A DNA stretch of 64,000 nucleotides from Gemmatimonadota bacterium (GTDB taxonomy: Bacteria; Gemmatimonadota; Gemmatimonadetes; Gemmatimonadales; GWC2-71-9). The position numbers were made by a program, and so were the translations under genes. Position 1 is the stretch's first letter. Every line of letters begins with the position of its first letter. The stretch covers positions 124,001 to 188,000 of the forward strand of contig VGVQ01000002.1 in assembly GCA_016874005.1 (NCBI GenBank). The letters run 5' to 3'. The notes below the pieces were generated by a model. The model searched no databases. It saw only the letters and a program-made list of their open reading frames with translations, and was not told where the DNA came from. This document shows positions 26,789-34,997 of the stretch, piece by piece.

Positions 26789-28693
26789 ATGCGTCTCAAT
26801 CGGTTGACCCAACCGCTCGTCCGCGACAACGGGATCTTGCGCCCGGCCAGCTGGGACCACGCGCTCGACCGCGCCGCCGAGGGCTTCCAGCGGATCAAAG
26901 CCGCCCACGGAGCCGATGCCCTCGCGACGATGAGCTGTTCGAAAGCCAGCAACGAGATGAACTTCCTGGCGTCGAAGCTGACCCGAGTCGCGTTCGGGAC
27001 CCATAACATCGACAGCTGCAACCGGACCTGACACGCCCCTAGCGTCGTCGGTCTGGCGACGGTGTTTGGTGCCGGGGGCGGCACCAGTTCCTATCGAGAG
27101 GTGGAGGAGACGGACGTCATCTTCCTGTGGGGAGCGAACGCCCGCGACAACCACCCGATCTTTTTTCACCACGTCCTCAAGGCGATCCGGCGGGGCGCCC
27201 GGATGTTCGCCTGCGATCCCCGCCGGACCTCGACCGCCCAGTGGGCCGATGCCTGGCTCGGGCTCCACGTCGGCACCGACATCGCCCTGGCCAACGCGAT
27301 GGCCCGGGTGATCATCCACGCCGGATTGGCCAATCAGGCCTTCATCGCCAACGCCACCTCCGGCTTCGAGGCCTACCGCGCGGCCGTGGAGCAATACACC
27401 CTGGCCCGTGCGGAGCGGATCACCGGGGTTCCCGGTGAGGTGATCGAACGGGCCGCGCTGGCCTACGCCCGAGCCGATCGGGCGGTCATCTGCTGGACGT
27501 TAGGCATCACCGAGCACCACAACGCGGTCGACAACGTGCTCTCCCTGATCAACCTCGCCCTCTTGACCGGCCACGTCGGACGGTACGGTTCCGGCCTCAA
27601 TCCGCTCAGGGGTCAGAACAACGTCCAAGGCGGCGGCGACATGGGCGCGATTCCTAACCGGCTCGCCGGGTTCCAGGACTGGACCAAGGACGCGGCCGTC
27701 AAGGCCAAGTTCGACGCGGCCTGGGGCATCGACATGAAAGCTCAGTACGGTCGCAACCTCTCCCAGATGTTCGAAGGCATGGAGCACGGCGAAGTCCGGG
27801 CCGTCTACGCCATTGGCGAGAACCCGGCTCAGTCCGAAGCCGACCAGAATCGGGCCGAGCGCCTTCTCACCGGCCTCGACCACCTGGTGGTTCAGGACAT
27901 CTTCCTGACCCGGACCGCCGAACTCGCCACCGTCGTGCTGCCCGCCAGCGCGAGCTGGTGCGAGTCCGAAGGCACCGTCACCAACAGCGAACGCCGGGTC
28001 CAGCGGGTTCGCAAGGCGCTGGAGCCGCCGCCCGGGGCGAGGGACGACATGTGGATCATCGCCGAGATCGCCAAACGACTCGGCCACGATTGGGGACAGC
28101 CCTCGGCCGAGGCGGTCTGGAACGAGGTCCGCTCGCTCGCCCCGATGGTGGCGGGGATGAGTTACCCGAGGCTCGAACGCGAGGGCGGCCTCCATTGGCC
28201 CTGCTACGACGAGACCCACCCGGGCGAACAATTCCTTCACGGCCGCCTGTGGCAGCAGCCTCGCGGTGGCCCGGCGGCTCCCTTCAGCGTGGTGGAACAT
28301 GACCCGCCAGTGGAGATGCCGGATGCCGAATACCCCTTCCAGCTCACCACCGGCCGGCGGCTCGATTCCTACAACACCGGGGTGCAGACCGGGGGATTCA
28401 CCTCCCCACTGCGACGCGGTGAGACGGTGGACATCTCGCCCGAGGATGCCGCCAGCCTGGGAGTCGGCGAGGGCGATCGGGTTCGGGTGAGCTCGCGGCG
28501 CGGCAGCGTCGTGGCACCGGTGCGGGTCGATTCCTCGCTCCGGGCCGGACTGGTGTTCATGACGTTTCACCACCAGGACCAGGTCAAGACCAACGTGCTC
28601 ACCATCGACGCCACCGATCCCAAGTCGGGCACCGCCGAATTCAAGGCCTGCGCCGTGAGGATCGAGCCGGTGGCCGCCGCGGTGACCACCTAA
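26789..28693 (+). CDS. fdhA: Formate dehydrogenase catalytic subunit, selenocysteine-containing, lacking its N-terminal Fe-S domain
   Basis: 634 aa if the TGA at 27029-27031 is read as selenocysteine (residue 81). Oxidises formate to CO2 at a Mo/W-bis-MGD centre. Around the TGA the protein reads IDSCNRT-U-HAPSVVGLA, the exact place and context of the Sec/Cys ligand followed by the conserved His in FdhF-type enzymes. Downstream: VIFLWGANARDNHP, GLNPLRGQNNVQGGGDMG, VVLPASASWCESEGTVTNSERR, and the C-terminal MopB domain (FQLTTGRRLDSYNTG ... FKACAVRIEPV). It starts MRLNRLTQPLVRDNG, exactly after the point where normal enzymes end their [4Fe-4S] domain; that domain is at the end of the gene at 30586. 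First gene of a three-gene operon. Confidence 0.93.
27029..27061 (+). promoter_or_regulatory. Selenocysteine TGA codon and bacterial SECIS hairpin of fdhA
   Basis: TGA at 27029-27031. Eighteen bases later an apical loop GGTCT (27050-27054) sits on a 7-bp stem, CGTCGTC (27043-27049) with GGCGACG (27055-27061), including one G-U pair. The loop sequence and its distance from UGA equal those I recall for E. coli fdhF SECIS, which binds SelB. Confidence 0.9.
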
Positions 28694-28705
28694 CGAGCCG
28701 ACCCA

Positions 28706-30589
28706 GTGGACCTCCACCTTCTCGACGCCGCACCCACGCCCGCCGAACGGGCCGCCATCGACGCCTTCCTCGGCCCACCGAAGGACGGTTGGACCGGCGG
28801 CGCTCGCGAACCCCAGGACGCCCACACGGCCGCCGGCGGTCACCACAGTCGCAGCCAGCGCCATCTCCTCCTGCCGGCGTTGCTCGCGGTCCAAAGGCGA
28901 GTCGGCTGGATCAGCGCGGGCTCCCTGATGTACCTCTGCCAGCGCCTGACGATCCCGCCGGCCGACGCCTATGGCGTGGCGACGTTCTACGCCCTGTTGC
29001 CGACGGCGCCCAGGCCACCCCGGGTGGTCCACGTCTGCGACGACATCGGGTGCCGGGTCCGCGGCGCGGAAGCCGTCTGCGCCGAACTCGAGCGGACCGT
29101 GGGGCCGGCCCACCATCCGCCAACGGGCACCAGCCACGAGTTGCCGGCCATCGGGTCCGGCTGGATCCGAAGCCCCTGCCTCGGCCTATGCGAGGAGGCC
29201 CCCGCGGCGCTCCTCACCCAGGCCGGCGCCACACCAGTCGAGCGTCTGTTCGGCAATGCCACCGCGGGGCGGATCGCGGCGGTGCTCGCCGGGAACGACA
29301 GTACCGCCGATCAAACCCGGGCCCCGATCCCGCAAGCAGGCGATCCCGATCTCCTCCTGCTCCGTCGAGTCGACCGGATCGATCCGACCGACCTCGATGC
29401 CTACCGAGCCCACGGCGGCTACCAGGCCCTCCGCCTCGCGCTGGACCTCGGCCCAGACGGGGTGATTCGAGAGATTGCCGACAGCAAGCTCGCCGGACGC
29501 GGCGGCGCCGCCTTCCCGACCGGGCGAAAATGGGACGCGGTGGCCAAGCAGCCGGTCCGACCCCATTACGTGGTCTGCAACGCCGACGAATCCGAGCCCG
29601 GCACCTTCAAGGACCGGGTGATCATGGAGAAGGACCCCTACAGCGTCGTTGAAGCGATGACGGTGGCGGGATTCGCGACCGGGTCGGAGCAGGGGTTCAT
29701 CTACCTTCGCGGCGAGTATCCCCTGGCCCGGACCCGGCTTCAGCACGCCATCGATCAAGCGACCAGCCGCGGGCTACTCGGCGACAATATCATGAGCCGC
29801 CCAGTCCGGTTCACCATCGAAATAAGGGTGGGGGCGGGAGCGTACATCTGCGGCGAAGAGACCGCGATCTTCAACTCGATCGAGGGATTCCGAGGCGAAC
29901 CGCGGAACAAGCCGCCCTTTCCGGTACAGATCGGGTTGTTCGGCAAGCCCACGGTCGTGAACAACGTGGAAACCCTGGTGAACGTGCTCGAGGTGCTTCG
30001 GCTGGGCGGCCCGCAGTATGCCGCGATCGGCACTGCGGGTTCCACCGGGACTCGGCTCTTCTGCCTGTCCGGACACGTCGCCCGGCCAGGCGTCTACGAG
30101 GTGCCCTCGGGAACGACGCTCCGTCGGTTGCTCGAACTGGCCGGGGGCGTCGCGGGGGGGCGGGCGCTGAAGGCCGTGCTCCTGGGGGGCGCGGCGGGCG
30201 GGTTCGTTCGGGCCGACGAAATCGACTTGCCGCTCAGCTTCGAAGCGACCCGGGCCGCCGGCGCGACCCTGGGCTCGGGGGTCGTCATGGTCTTCGACGA
30301 TACCACCGACTTCGCCGACATCCTCCGGCGGATCGCGGCCTTCTTCCGCGACGAGTCGTGCGGCCAGTGCGTGCCGTGCCGGGTGGGCACGGTCCGTCAG
30401 GAAGAGGCGCTCCACCGGCTCCAAGCCCACCGGCCGATCGGCGGGACGGCCGCGGAGTTGGCGCTCCTCGACGAGATCGGCCTGGCGATGAAGGACGCCT
30501 CGATTTGCGGACTGGGGCAGACCGCCTACAGCGCGGTCGAGTCCGCGATCAAGCGGCTCAAACTCTTCGACGGGGTGGCCCCGCGATGA
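28706..30589 (+). CDS. fdhB: Formate dehydrogenase beta subunit, fused NuoE-NuoF (FMN/NADH module)
   Basis: 627 aa from GTG. Residues ~50-200 are NuoE-like with a thioredoxin-fold [2Fe-2S] site: C111, C116, C158, C162. Residues ~215-620 are NuoF-like: GRGGAAFPTGRKW (264-276) and NADESEPGTFKDR for FMN/NADH, then the [4Fe-4S] motif ESCGQCVPCRVGT with the last Cys in ICGLGQT. This fusion is known in two-subunit NAD-dependent enzymes such as Methylorubrum FDH1. It passes electrons from the Fe-S relay through FMN to NAD+. The first ~45 residues are variable. Its TGA overlaps the next ATG. Confidence 0.93.
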   Translation: MDLHLLDAAPTPAERAAIDAFLGPPKDGWTGGAREPQDAHTAAGGHHSRSQRHLLLPALLAVQRRVGWISAGSLMYLCQRLTIPPADAYGVATFYALLPTAPRPPRVVHVCDDIGCRVRGAEAVCAELERTVGPAHHPPTGTSHELPAIGSGWIRSPCLGLCEEAPAALLTQAGATPVERLFGNATAGRIAAVLAGNDSTADQTRAPIPQAGDPDLLLLRRVDRIDPTDLDAYRAHGGYQALRLALDLGPDGVIREIADSKLAGRGGAAFPTGRKWDAVAKQPVRPHYVVCNADESEPGTFKDRVIMEKDPYSVVEAMTVAGFATGSEQGFIYLRGEYPLARTRLQHAIDQATSRGLLGDNIMSRPVRFTIEIRVGAGAYICGEETAIFNSIEGFRGEPRNKPPFPVQIGLFGKPTVVNNVETLVNVLEVLRLGGPQYAAIGTAGSTGTRLFCLSGHVARPGVYEVPSGTTLRRLLELAGGVAGGRALKAVLLGGAAGGFVRADEIDLPLSFEATRAAGATLGSGVVMVFDDTTDFADILRRIAAFFRDESCGQCVPCRVGTVRQEEALHRLQAHRPIGGTAAELALLDEIGLAMKDASICGLGQTAYSAVESAIKRLKLFDGVAPR

Positions 30590-31545
30590 CGACCCTGGTT
30601 TCGTTGGCCCCGCCCCGGCGCCTGGTGAGCCTGACCATCGACGGCAAAGGAATCGAGGCACCGGAAGGCAGCACCATTCTCGAGGCCTGTCGGACCCAGG
30701 GTACCGAGATCCCCACGCTCTGCTACCTCGAGACGCTGCACCCGGTCAACGTGTGCCGGGTTTGCGTGGTGGAGGTGGAGGGCTCCCGGGTCCTGGTGCC
30801 GTCCTGCTCGCGAAGGGTAGAGCCGGGCATGGTGGTCAAGACCCAAAGCGAGCGGGTCGTCCACAGCCGCAAGATGGTGTTGGAGTTCCTCGCTTCCTCG
30901 GTCGATCTCTCGACCACCCCGGAGGTGGCCCGGTGGCTCGGAGAGTACGCCGCCCGCCCCGACCGTTACGGTCCCCCGGCGCCACCGGCGGCGGCCGGCG
31001 CTCGCGACGGCCTCGAGCCCGGGCATCATGACCCGGTGGAACCCGGATTTCGGGCGACCGTGGCCCAGCCGACCAAGATCGACAACGAACTCTACCTCCG
31101 CGACTACGGCAAGTGCATCCTCTGCTACAAGTGCGTCGAGGCTTGCGGCACCGACCACCAGAACACCTTCGCGCTCACGGTCGCGGGTCGCGGATTCGAT
31201 GCCCGGATCTCGACCGAGTTCGCCGTCGAACTGCCCCGGTCGGCGTGCGTCTACTGCGGCAACTGCATCGCGGTCTGCCCGACCGGCGCGCTGATGTTCA
31301 AATCGGAGTACGACCACCGGGCCGCGGGGACCTGGGACGAATCCAGGCAAACGGTCACCCAGACCATCTGCCCCTATTGCGGTGTGGGCTGCAACCTCGA
31401 GCTGCATGTCCAGGACAACGAGATCGTGAAAGTCACCTCACCCCTCGACCACGACGTGACCGAGGGGAATCTCTGCATCAAGGGCCGGTTCGGGTGGCAG
31501 TTCGTCCAGAACCGAGCGAGCGAGGAGCGGCCGCAGGGCGGCTAG
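30586..31545 (+). CDS. Separate N-terminal half of formate dehydrogenase alpha: [2Fe-2S], 2x[4Fe-4S] and molybdopterin Fe4S4 domain
   Basis: 319 aa; start ATG overlaps the fdhB stop (ATGA). Domains in order: NuoG-like [2Fe-2S] ferredoxin (C46, C57, C60, C74); bacterial ferredoxin pair (C177/180/183/187 and C221/224/227/231); and at the C-terminus the Molybdop_Fe4S4 domain (C262, C265, C269, C297) ending KGRFGWQFV plus a 12-residue tail. In full-length FdsA-type alpha subunits this same order precedes the catalytic domain; 319 + 634 residues is about the length of such a subunit. The NuoG His-Cys3 cluster motif expected near residue 100 is missing. It must dock on the product of the gene at 26789 to complete the electron path. 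Confidence 0.9.
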   Translation: MTTLVSLAPPRRLVSLTIDGKGIEAPEGSTILEACRTQGTEIPTLCYLETLHPVNVCRVCVVEVEGSRVLVPSCSRRVEPGMVVKTQSERVVHSRKMVLEFLASSVDLSTTPEVARWLGEYAARPDRYGPPAPPAAAGARDGLEPGHHDPVEPGFRATVAQPTKIDNELYLRDYGKCILCYKCVEACGTDHQNTFALTVAGRGFDARISTEFAVELPRSACVYCGNCIAVCPTGALMFKSEYDHRAAGTWDESRQTVTQTICPYCGVGCNLELHVQDNEIVKVTSPLDHDVTEGNLCIKGRFGWQFVQNRASEERPQGG

Positions 31546-31599
31546 CGACCGGGTTTCGGTGGGCCGAAGAACGGGCCCTCGAGTCGTGACCAGGTACCG

Positions 31600-32442
31600 T
31601 TAGGCGATCCGCCTCGGCCCGGCGTACGCCGTGAACCGGCCATCCCGAGCGAAGCCGATCAGTCCGATGCCGGCGGCCTCCGCGAGCGAGACCGCCAGTC
31701 CGGTGGGCCCCGACATCGCCACCAGCACCCCGGCGCCGAGAATCATGGTCTTCTGGACCATCTCGAAGCTGGCTCGGCTGGTCACCACCACGAACCCCCG
31801 AGCCGGATCGACAGCGGCCCTGGCGCACGCGCCGATCAGCTTGTCGAGGGCATTGTGTCGGCCGACGTCCTCCCGGACCAGCTCGATCCGTCCATCGGCG
31901 GCGGCCCATCCAGCGGCGTGGACCGCGCCGGATTGGGCGTTGAGAGGCTGGCGATCCCGCAGCCCGGCCACCGCGCGATTGACCGCTTCGGGGCGCACCG
32001 AGGCGAGCCCGGCGACCGGCCGGACCGGCCGCAGCACCGCGTCGATTCCCTCGGCCCCGCAGAGCCCGCAGCCGGTCCGGGCAGTCATCCGCCTGGCCCG
32101 CCGCTCGATGTTTTCCTGACAGGCCGGGTCGACCCGGATCTTGAGCTCGATCCCTTGGCTGAACCGGACCGATTCCACCGCCAGAACGTCGCTCGCGGCA
32201 TGGACCAAGTCCTCGGTGAGGCTGAATCCGAGGGCCAGGTCGTCGAGGTCGAGCGGGGTCGCCATCACCACCGCGTGGGGGATCTCGTTGTACACCAGCG
32301 CGACAGGCACCTCCTCCACCACCGTCTCGCGGTGAGCGGTCGCCGTTGGGCCGACCCACTGGGTCGCGTCGACCTGGCGGACGGGCTCGCTGTGGCCAAG
32401 CCGGGCCGTCGGGGAGGGAACATCGGAAGAAGGTGTCGGCAT
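31600..32442 (-). CDS. fdhD: Formate dehydrogenase accessory sulfurtransferase FdhD
   Basis: 280 aa from the ATG at 32442, which has GGAG eight bases upstream; the open frame begins 23 codons earlier. FdhD takes sulfur from the desulfurase IscS and delivers it to the Mo/W-bis-MGD cofactor, needed for formate dehydrogenase activity. Seen: VEEVPVALVYNEIPHAVVM, ALGFSLTEDLV, the redox pair CGLC (from RTGCGLCGAEG), EDVGRHNALDKLIG and TSRASFEMVQKTMILG. It faces the fdh operon tail to tail, 54 bases away. The stop codon lies in the octamer CGTTAGGC. Confidence 0.95.
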   Translation of the reverse strand: MPTPSSDVPSPTARLGHSEPVRQVDATQWVGPTATAHRETVVEEVPVALVYNEIPHAVVMATPLDLDDLALGFSLTEDLVHAASDVLAVESVRFSQGIELKIRVDPACQENIERRARRMTARTGCGLCGAEGIDAVLRPVRPVAGLASVRPEAVNRAVAGLRDRQPLNAQSGAVHAAGWAAADGRIELVREDVGRHNALDKLIGACARAAVDPARGFVVVTSRASFEMVQKTMILGAGVLVAMSGPTGLAVSLAEAAGIGLIGFARDGRFTAYAGPRRIA

Positions 32443-32535
32443 CGGGGCTCCAATCGACTGGGAACCTTCACTCCCGCCTTGCCGACCCGTCAAGGCCGGC
32501 CCAAACGCCACGGGCTCCGCGGCTAGATTCCGGTC

Positions 32536-33375
32536 ATGTCAGGCAACGCGCTGATTCCCCGCCCTGCCGCCACCGTGCTCCTGGTCCGCGATACCCCCGA
32601 CGGGGTCGAGGTGTTCATGGAGCGCCGGCACCATCAGTCCGGCTTCGTCGCTGGTGCCTACGTCTTCCCTGGCGGCCGGGTCGACCCGGAGGACAATATC
32701 GACCCGGCCCGTTGCGTCGGCCTCGACGACCAGGGGGCCAGCCGAACCCTGTCGGTCGCCACCGGCGGGCTCGGGTTCTTCGTGGCGGCAATTCGAGAGT
32801 GCTTCGAGGAGGCCGGTGTGCTCCTCGCCTACGACCACAACGGGGCGCTGCTCGACTTCGGCCAACCGGACGTCGAAGACAAGTACCGAGAGTACCGTCA
32901 ACGACTCAATGCCCGCCAGGTGACGTTCGCCGAGCTGGTGGATCGCGAGCGGCTCCGGCTTGCCACGGACCGCCTCGCCTACTGGTCGCATTGGATTACT
33001 CCGAACGGCGAATCTCGGCGGTTCGACACCCGGTTCTTCGTCGCGGAAGCGCCCGCCGCCCAGACCGCCGCCCACGACGACTGGGAGCTGACCGACTCCG
33101 CCTGGGTTCGGCCGGCCGAGGCGATCGACCGGGCGATCCGAAGGGAATGGGTCGTCATTCTGCCGACCGTCATGAATCTTCGCCTGCTCGCCCCTCATCG
33201 GACCGCTCGAGCGGCAGTCCAGTGGGCGGCCAGCCAACCGCTCCCGCTGCCCGCCCAGCTGCCCAAGATCCATCAGGGACTGGTGGTGTTGCCGGGCGAC
33301 CCGCACTACGAGGACGCCGAGGACAACGTGAGCGCGGCCGACCGAGCCGCGTTCGAAGCCCGGTACCTCAGGTGA
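32536..33375 (+). CDS. Nudix hydrolase with interrupted Nudix box (NUDT19/RP2-like)
   Basis: 279 aa. Nudix enzymes hydrolyse nucleoside diphosphates linked to another group X. The box begins GGRVDPE and resumes as AAIRECFEEAGVLLAY, but about 36 residues separate the halves, whereas the standard box has seven. A similar insertion is known in the NUDT19/RP2 group, some of which split coenzyme A derivatives. No signal peptide. The gene ends in TGA overlapping the GTG of the MBL-fold gene, so the two are made together. Confidence 0.87.
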   Translation: MSGNALIPRPAATVLLVRDTPDGVEVFMERRHHQSGFVAGAYVFPGGRVDPEDNIDPARCVGLDDQGASRTLSVATGGLGFFVAAIRECFEEAGVLLAYDHNGALLDFGQPDVEDKYREYRQRLNARQVTFAELVDRERLRLATDRLAYWSHWITPNGESRRFDTRFFVAEAPAAQTAAHDDWELTDSAWVRPAEAIDRAIRREWVVILPTVMNLRLLAPHRTARAAVQWAASQPLPLPAQLPKIHQGLVVLPGDPHYEDAEDNVSAADRAAFEARYLR

Positions 33376-34217
33376 CCCCGCCGATCGAATACGGGACCGT
33401 GATCCGGCTCTCGCCGCTGGTTCGCCGGATCACCCAGAACAACCCGGGCCTCTACCCCGGCCCCGGCACCAACACCCATTTGATCGGGACCGATGACCTG
33501 GTGATCCTCGACCCCGGCGAAGATCGGGACGACGGCCACCTCGACCGGATCGTGGCCGCCGTCGGCGCCGCCCGGGTCGCGGCCGTCATTCCGAGTCATG
33601 GGCACCCCGATCATTGGCCCCTGGCGACCAAGTTGGCCGCGAGGGTCGAGGCGCCGATCGGGTTCTTCGGCAACCACCCCGGGTTCCGGACCGACCTGTC
33701 GTTAGGCGACGGCGACCTGGTCACCGCTGGGCGATTGACGCTCGCGGCGGTCCATACCCCCGGCCACCTGGGCGACCACCTGTCGTTCCTGCTCGAGGAC
33801 GAGGGCGCCCTGTTCCCCGGCGACGTGGTAATGGGCTGGTCCAGTTCGATCATCGCGCCGCCCGAGGGCGACCTCGGGGACTACCTCCGGTCGCTCGATC
33901 GGCTGGAAGCGATTCCCAACTTGACCGTCGGGTACCCTGCCCACGGCCCCGCGGTGACCCAACCCTACCACCGGATTCGGGAGCTTCGGGCCCATCGGGC
34001 GATGCGGACCCGCCAAGTGCTCGAGGCCCTCGACGCCGGGCCCTCGACCATCGCGGCGATGGTCGCCACGATCTACCGGGACATCGACCCCGCGCTCCAC
34101 CCGGGCGCGGCCCTCTCGGTCCGAGCCCACTTGCTCCATCTCGAACGAGATCGGGTCGTTCGGCATTCCGGCGGGGGACCGGGGTGGGAGTCCGCCGTCT
34201 GGGAGCGGATCGGTTGA
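33372..34217 (+). CDS. MBL-fold metallo-hydrolase (LACTB2-like)
   Basis: 281 aa starting at a GTG that overlaps the Nudix stop (GTGA). The metallo-beta-lactamase signature SHGHPDHW (HxHxDH), HTPGHLGDHLSFLL (third His), LFPGDVVMGW (bridging Asp) and GYPAHGPAV (last His) give a complete two-zinc site. A C-terminal winged-helix-like region (RTRQVLEALDAGPSTIAAMV) is typical of the LACTB2/CPSF-related hydrolases, which act on thioesters or RNA. With the Nudix partner, acyl-CoA turnover is conceivable but not shown. Confidence 0.9.
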   Translation: MTPPIEYGTVIRLSPLVRRITQNNPGLYPGPGTNTHLIGTDDLVILDPGEDRDDGHLDRIVAAVGAARVAAVIPSHGHPDHWPLATKLAARVEAPIGFFGNHPGFRTDLSLGDGDLVTAGRLTLAAVHTPGHLGDHLSFLLEDEGALFPGDVVMGWSSSIIAPPEGDLGDYLRSLDRLEAIPNLTVGYPAHGPAVTQPYHRIRELRAHRAMRTRQVLEALDAGPSTIAAMVATIYRDIDPALHPGAALSVRAHLLHLERDRVVRHSGGGPGWESAVWERIG

Positions 34218-34269
34218 GGTAGCCCTCGCCGGAAACCGCCGGCCCACCGCTGGCGGGCCTCGAACCCGG

Positions 34270-34899
34270 TCAGGAACGCCGGCTTGGGCGCAGCCCTTCG
34301 ACGGCATCGAGCACGAGCGACATCCCGAACCCGAAGTCCGCTTCCCGATCGATCGACCCCGCGCCTCGCAACGCCCGCCGAAGCAGCGGATACGCCTCCG
34401 ACACCTCGGCGGCCGCGCCGGGGAGTACCGCGCTGGCCTGAAGCATCACCGCGGCCCCGATCACGTACGCCTTGGTCACCCGGAAGATCCGGTGGGCCTT
34501 GGCCGGGGAAAAGCCGGCCTGGGCGATGAGTCGGAGCATCGCCTCGGCGGCGGCGCGGCTCGCGGCCGATTCCCGGGGGGTGGCCGCCATCAGGGGGAGG
34601 ACGTTGGGGTGTCGGTTCAAGGCTCGCCAGAATCGGGTCCCGGCCACCGTGAGGTCGCGGCGCCACCGGCCGGTCGGGGCCGGCAAGGCGATCTCCCGGA
34701 GGACCCGGTCCGACAGCGCTTCGTGGAGGGCCGTTTTGCTCGGGAGATAGCGATACAGGGACATCGCCTCGACCGACAGGGCTTGGCCGAGACGCCGCAT
34801 CGTCAGGGCGCCAAGGCCGTGGCGATCGACGAGGACAAGGGCGGCGTCGATCACTCGCTCGCGGGTCAACCCGCGGCCACGCTTGATTGGGGGTCCCAT
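34270..34899 (-). CDS. TetR/AcrR-family transcriptional repressor
   Basis: 209 aa. The N-terminal helix-turn-helix is clear: RERVIDAALVLVDRHGLGALTMRRLGQALSVEAMSLYRYL, the last helix being the TetR recognition helix. The C-terminal ligand domain is of the TetR_C type that includes TetR itself. Encoded divergently from the ABC transporter genes with 98 bases between the starts; a palindrome there is the probable operator. It most likely represses both its own gene and the transporter until a toxic ligand binds. Confidence 0.92.
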   Translation of the reverse strand: MGPPIKRGRGLTRERVIDAALVLVDRHGLGALTMRRLGQALSVEAMSLYRYLPSKTALHEALSDRVLREIALPAPTGRWRRDLTVAGTRFWRALNRHPNVLPLMAATPRESAASRAAAEAMLRLIAQAGFSPAKAHRIFRVTKAYVIGAAVMLQASAVLPGAAAEVSEAYPLLRRALRGAGSIDREADFGFGMSLVLDAVEGLRPSRRS

Positions 34900-34937
34900 C
34901 TCACCGCCTGATCGAGGGGCTGGAAACTGGTAGCCAT

Positions 34938-34956
34938 TAGTTTACGTTGTAAGCTA
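34938..34956 (+). promoter_or_regulatory. Probable TetR-family operator (TAGTTTACGTTGTAAGCTA)
   Basis: Inverted repeat with arms TAGTTTACG / TTGTAAGCTA-like: eight of nine outer positions pair (tAG-TTAC...GTAA-CTa) around a GTT centre, one mismatch. It is the only AT-rich stretch between the divergent TetR and ABC genes and resembles known TTTAC-GTAA-type TetR sites. Confidence 0.7.
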
Positions 34957-34997
34957 CTTCGGGGCCAGACCGACCCCGTCTCGATCCGAGGGCCGTC

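Noticed and set aside
27029-27031. Stop codon or frameshift splitting the molybdopterin oxidoreductase into a pseudogene
   Set aside because: Frame is unchanged on both sides, the codon is at the Mo-ligand position and a SECIS hairpin follows; selenocysteine explains all of it.
31570-31587. GGGCC...GGCCC hairpin as terminator of the fdh operon
   Set aside because: Only five base pairs in GC-rich DNA without a T run; could easily be chance.
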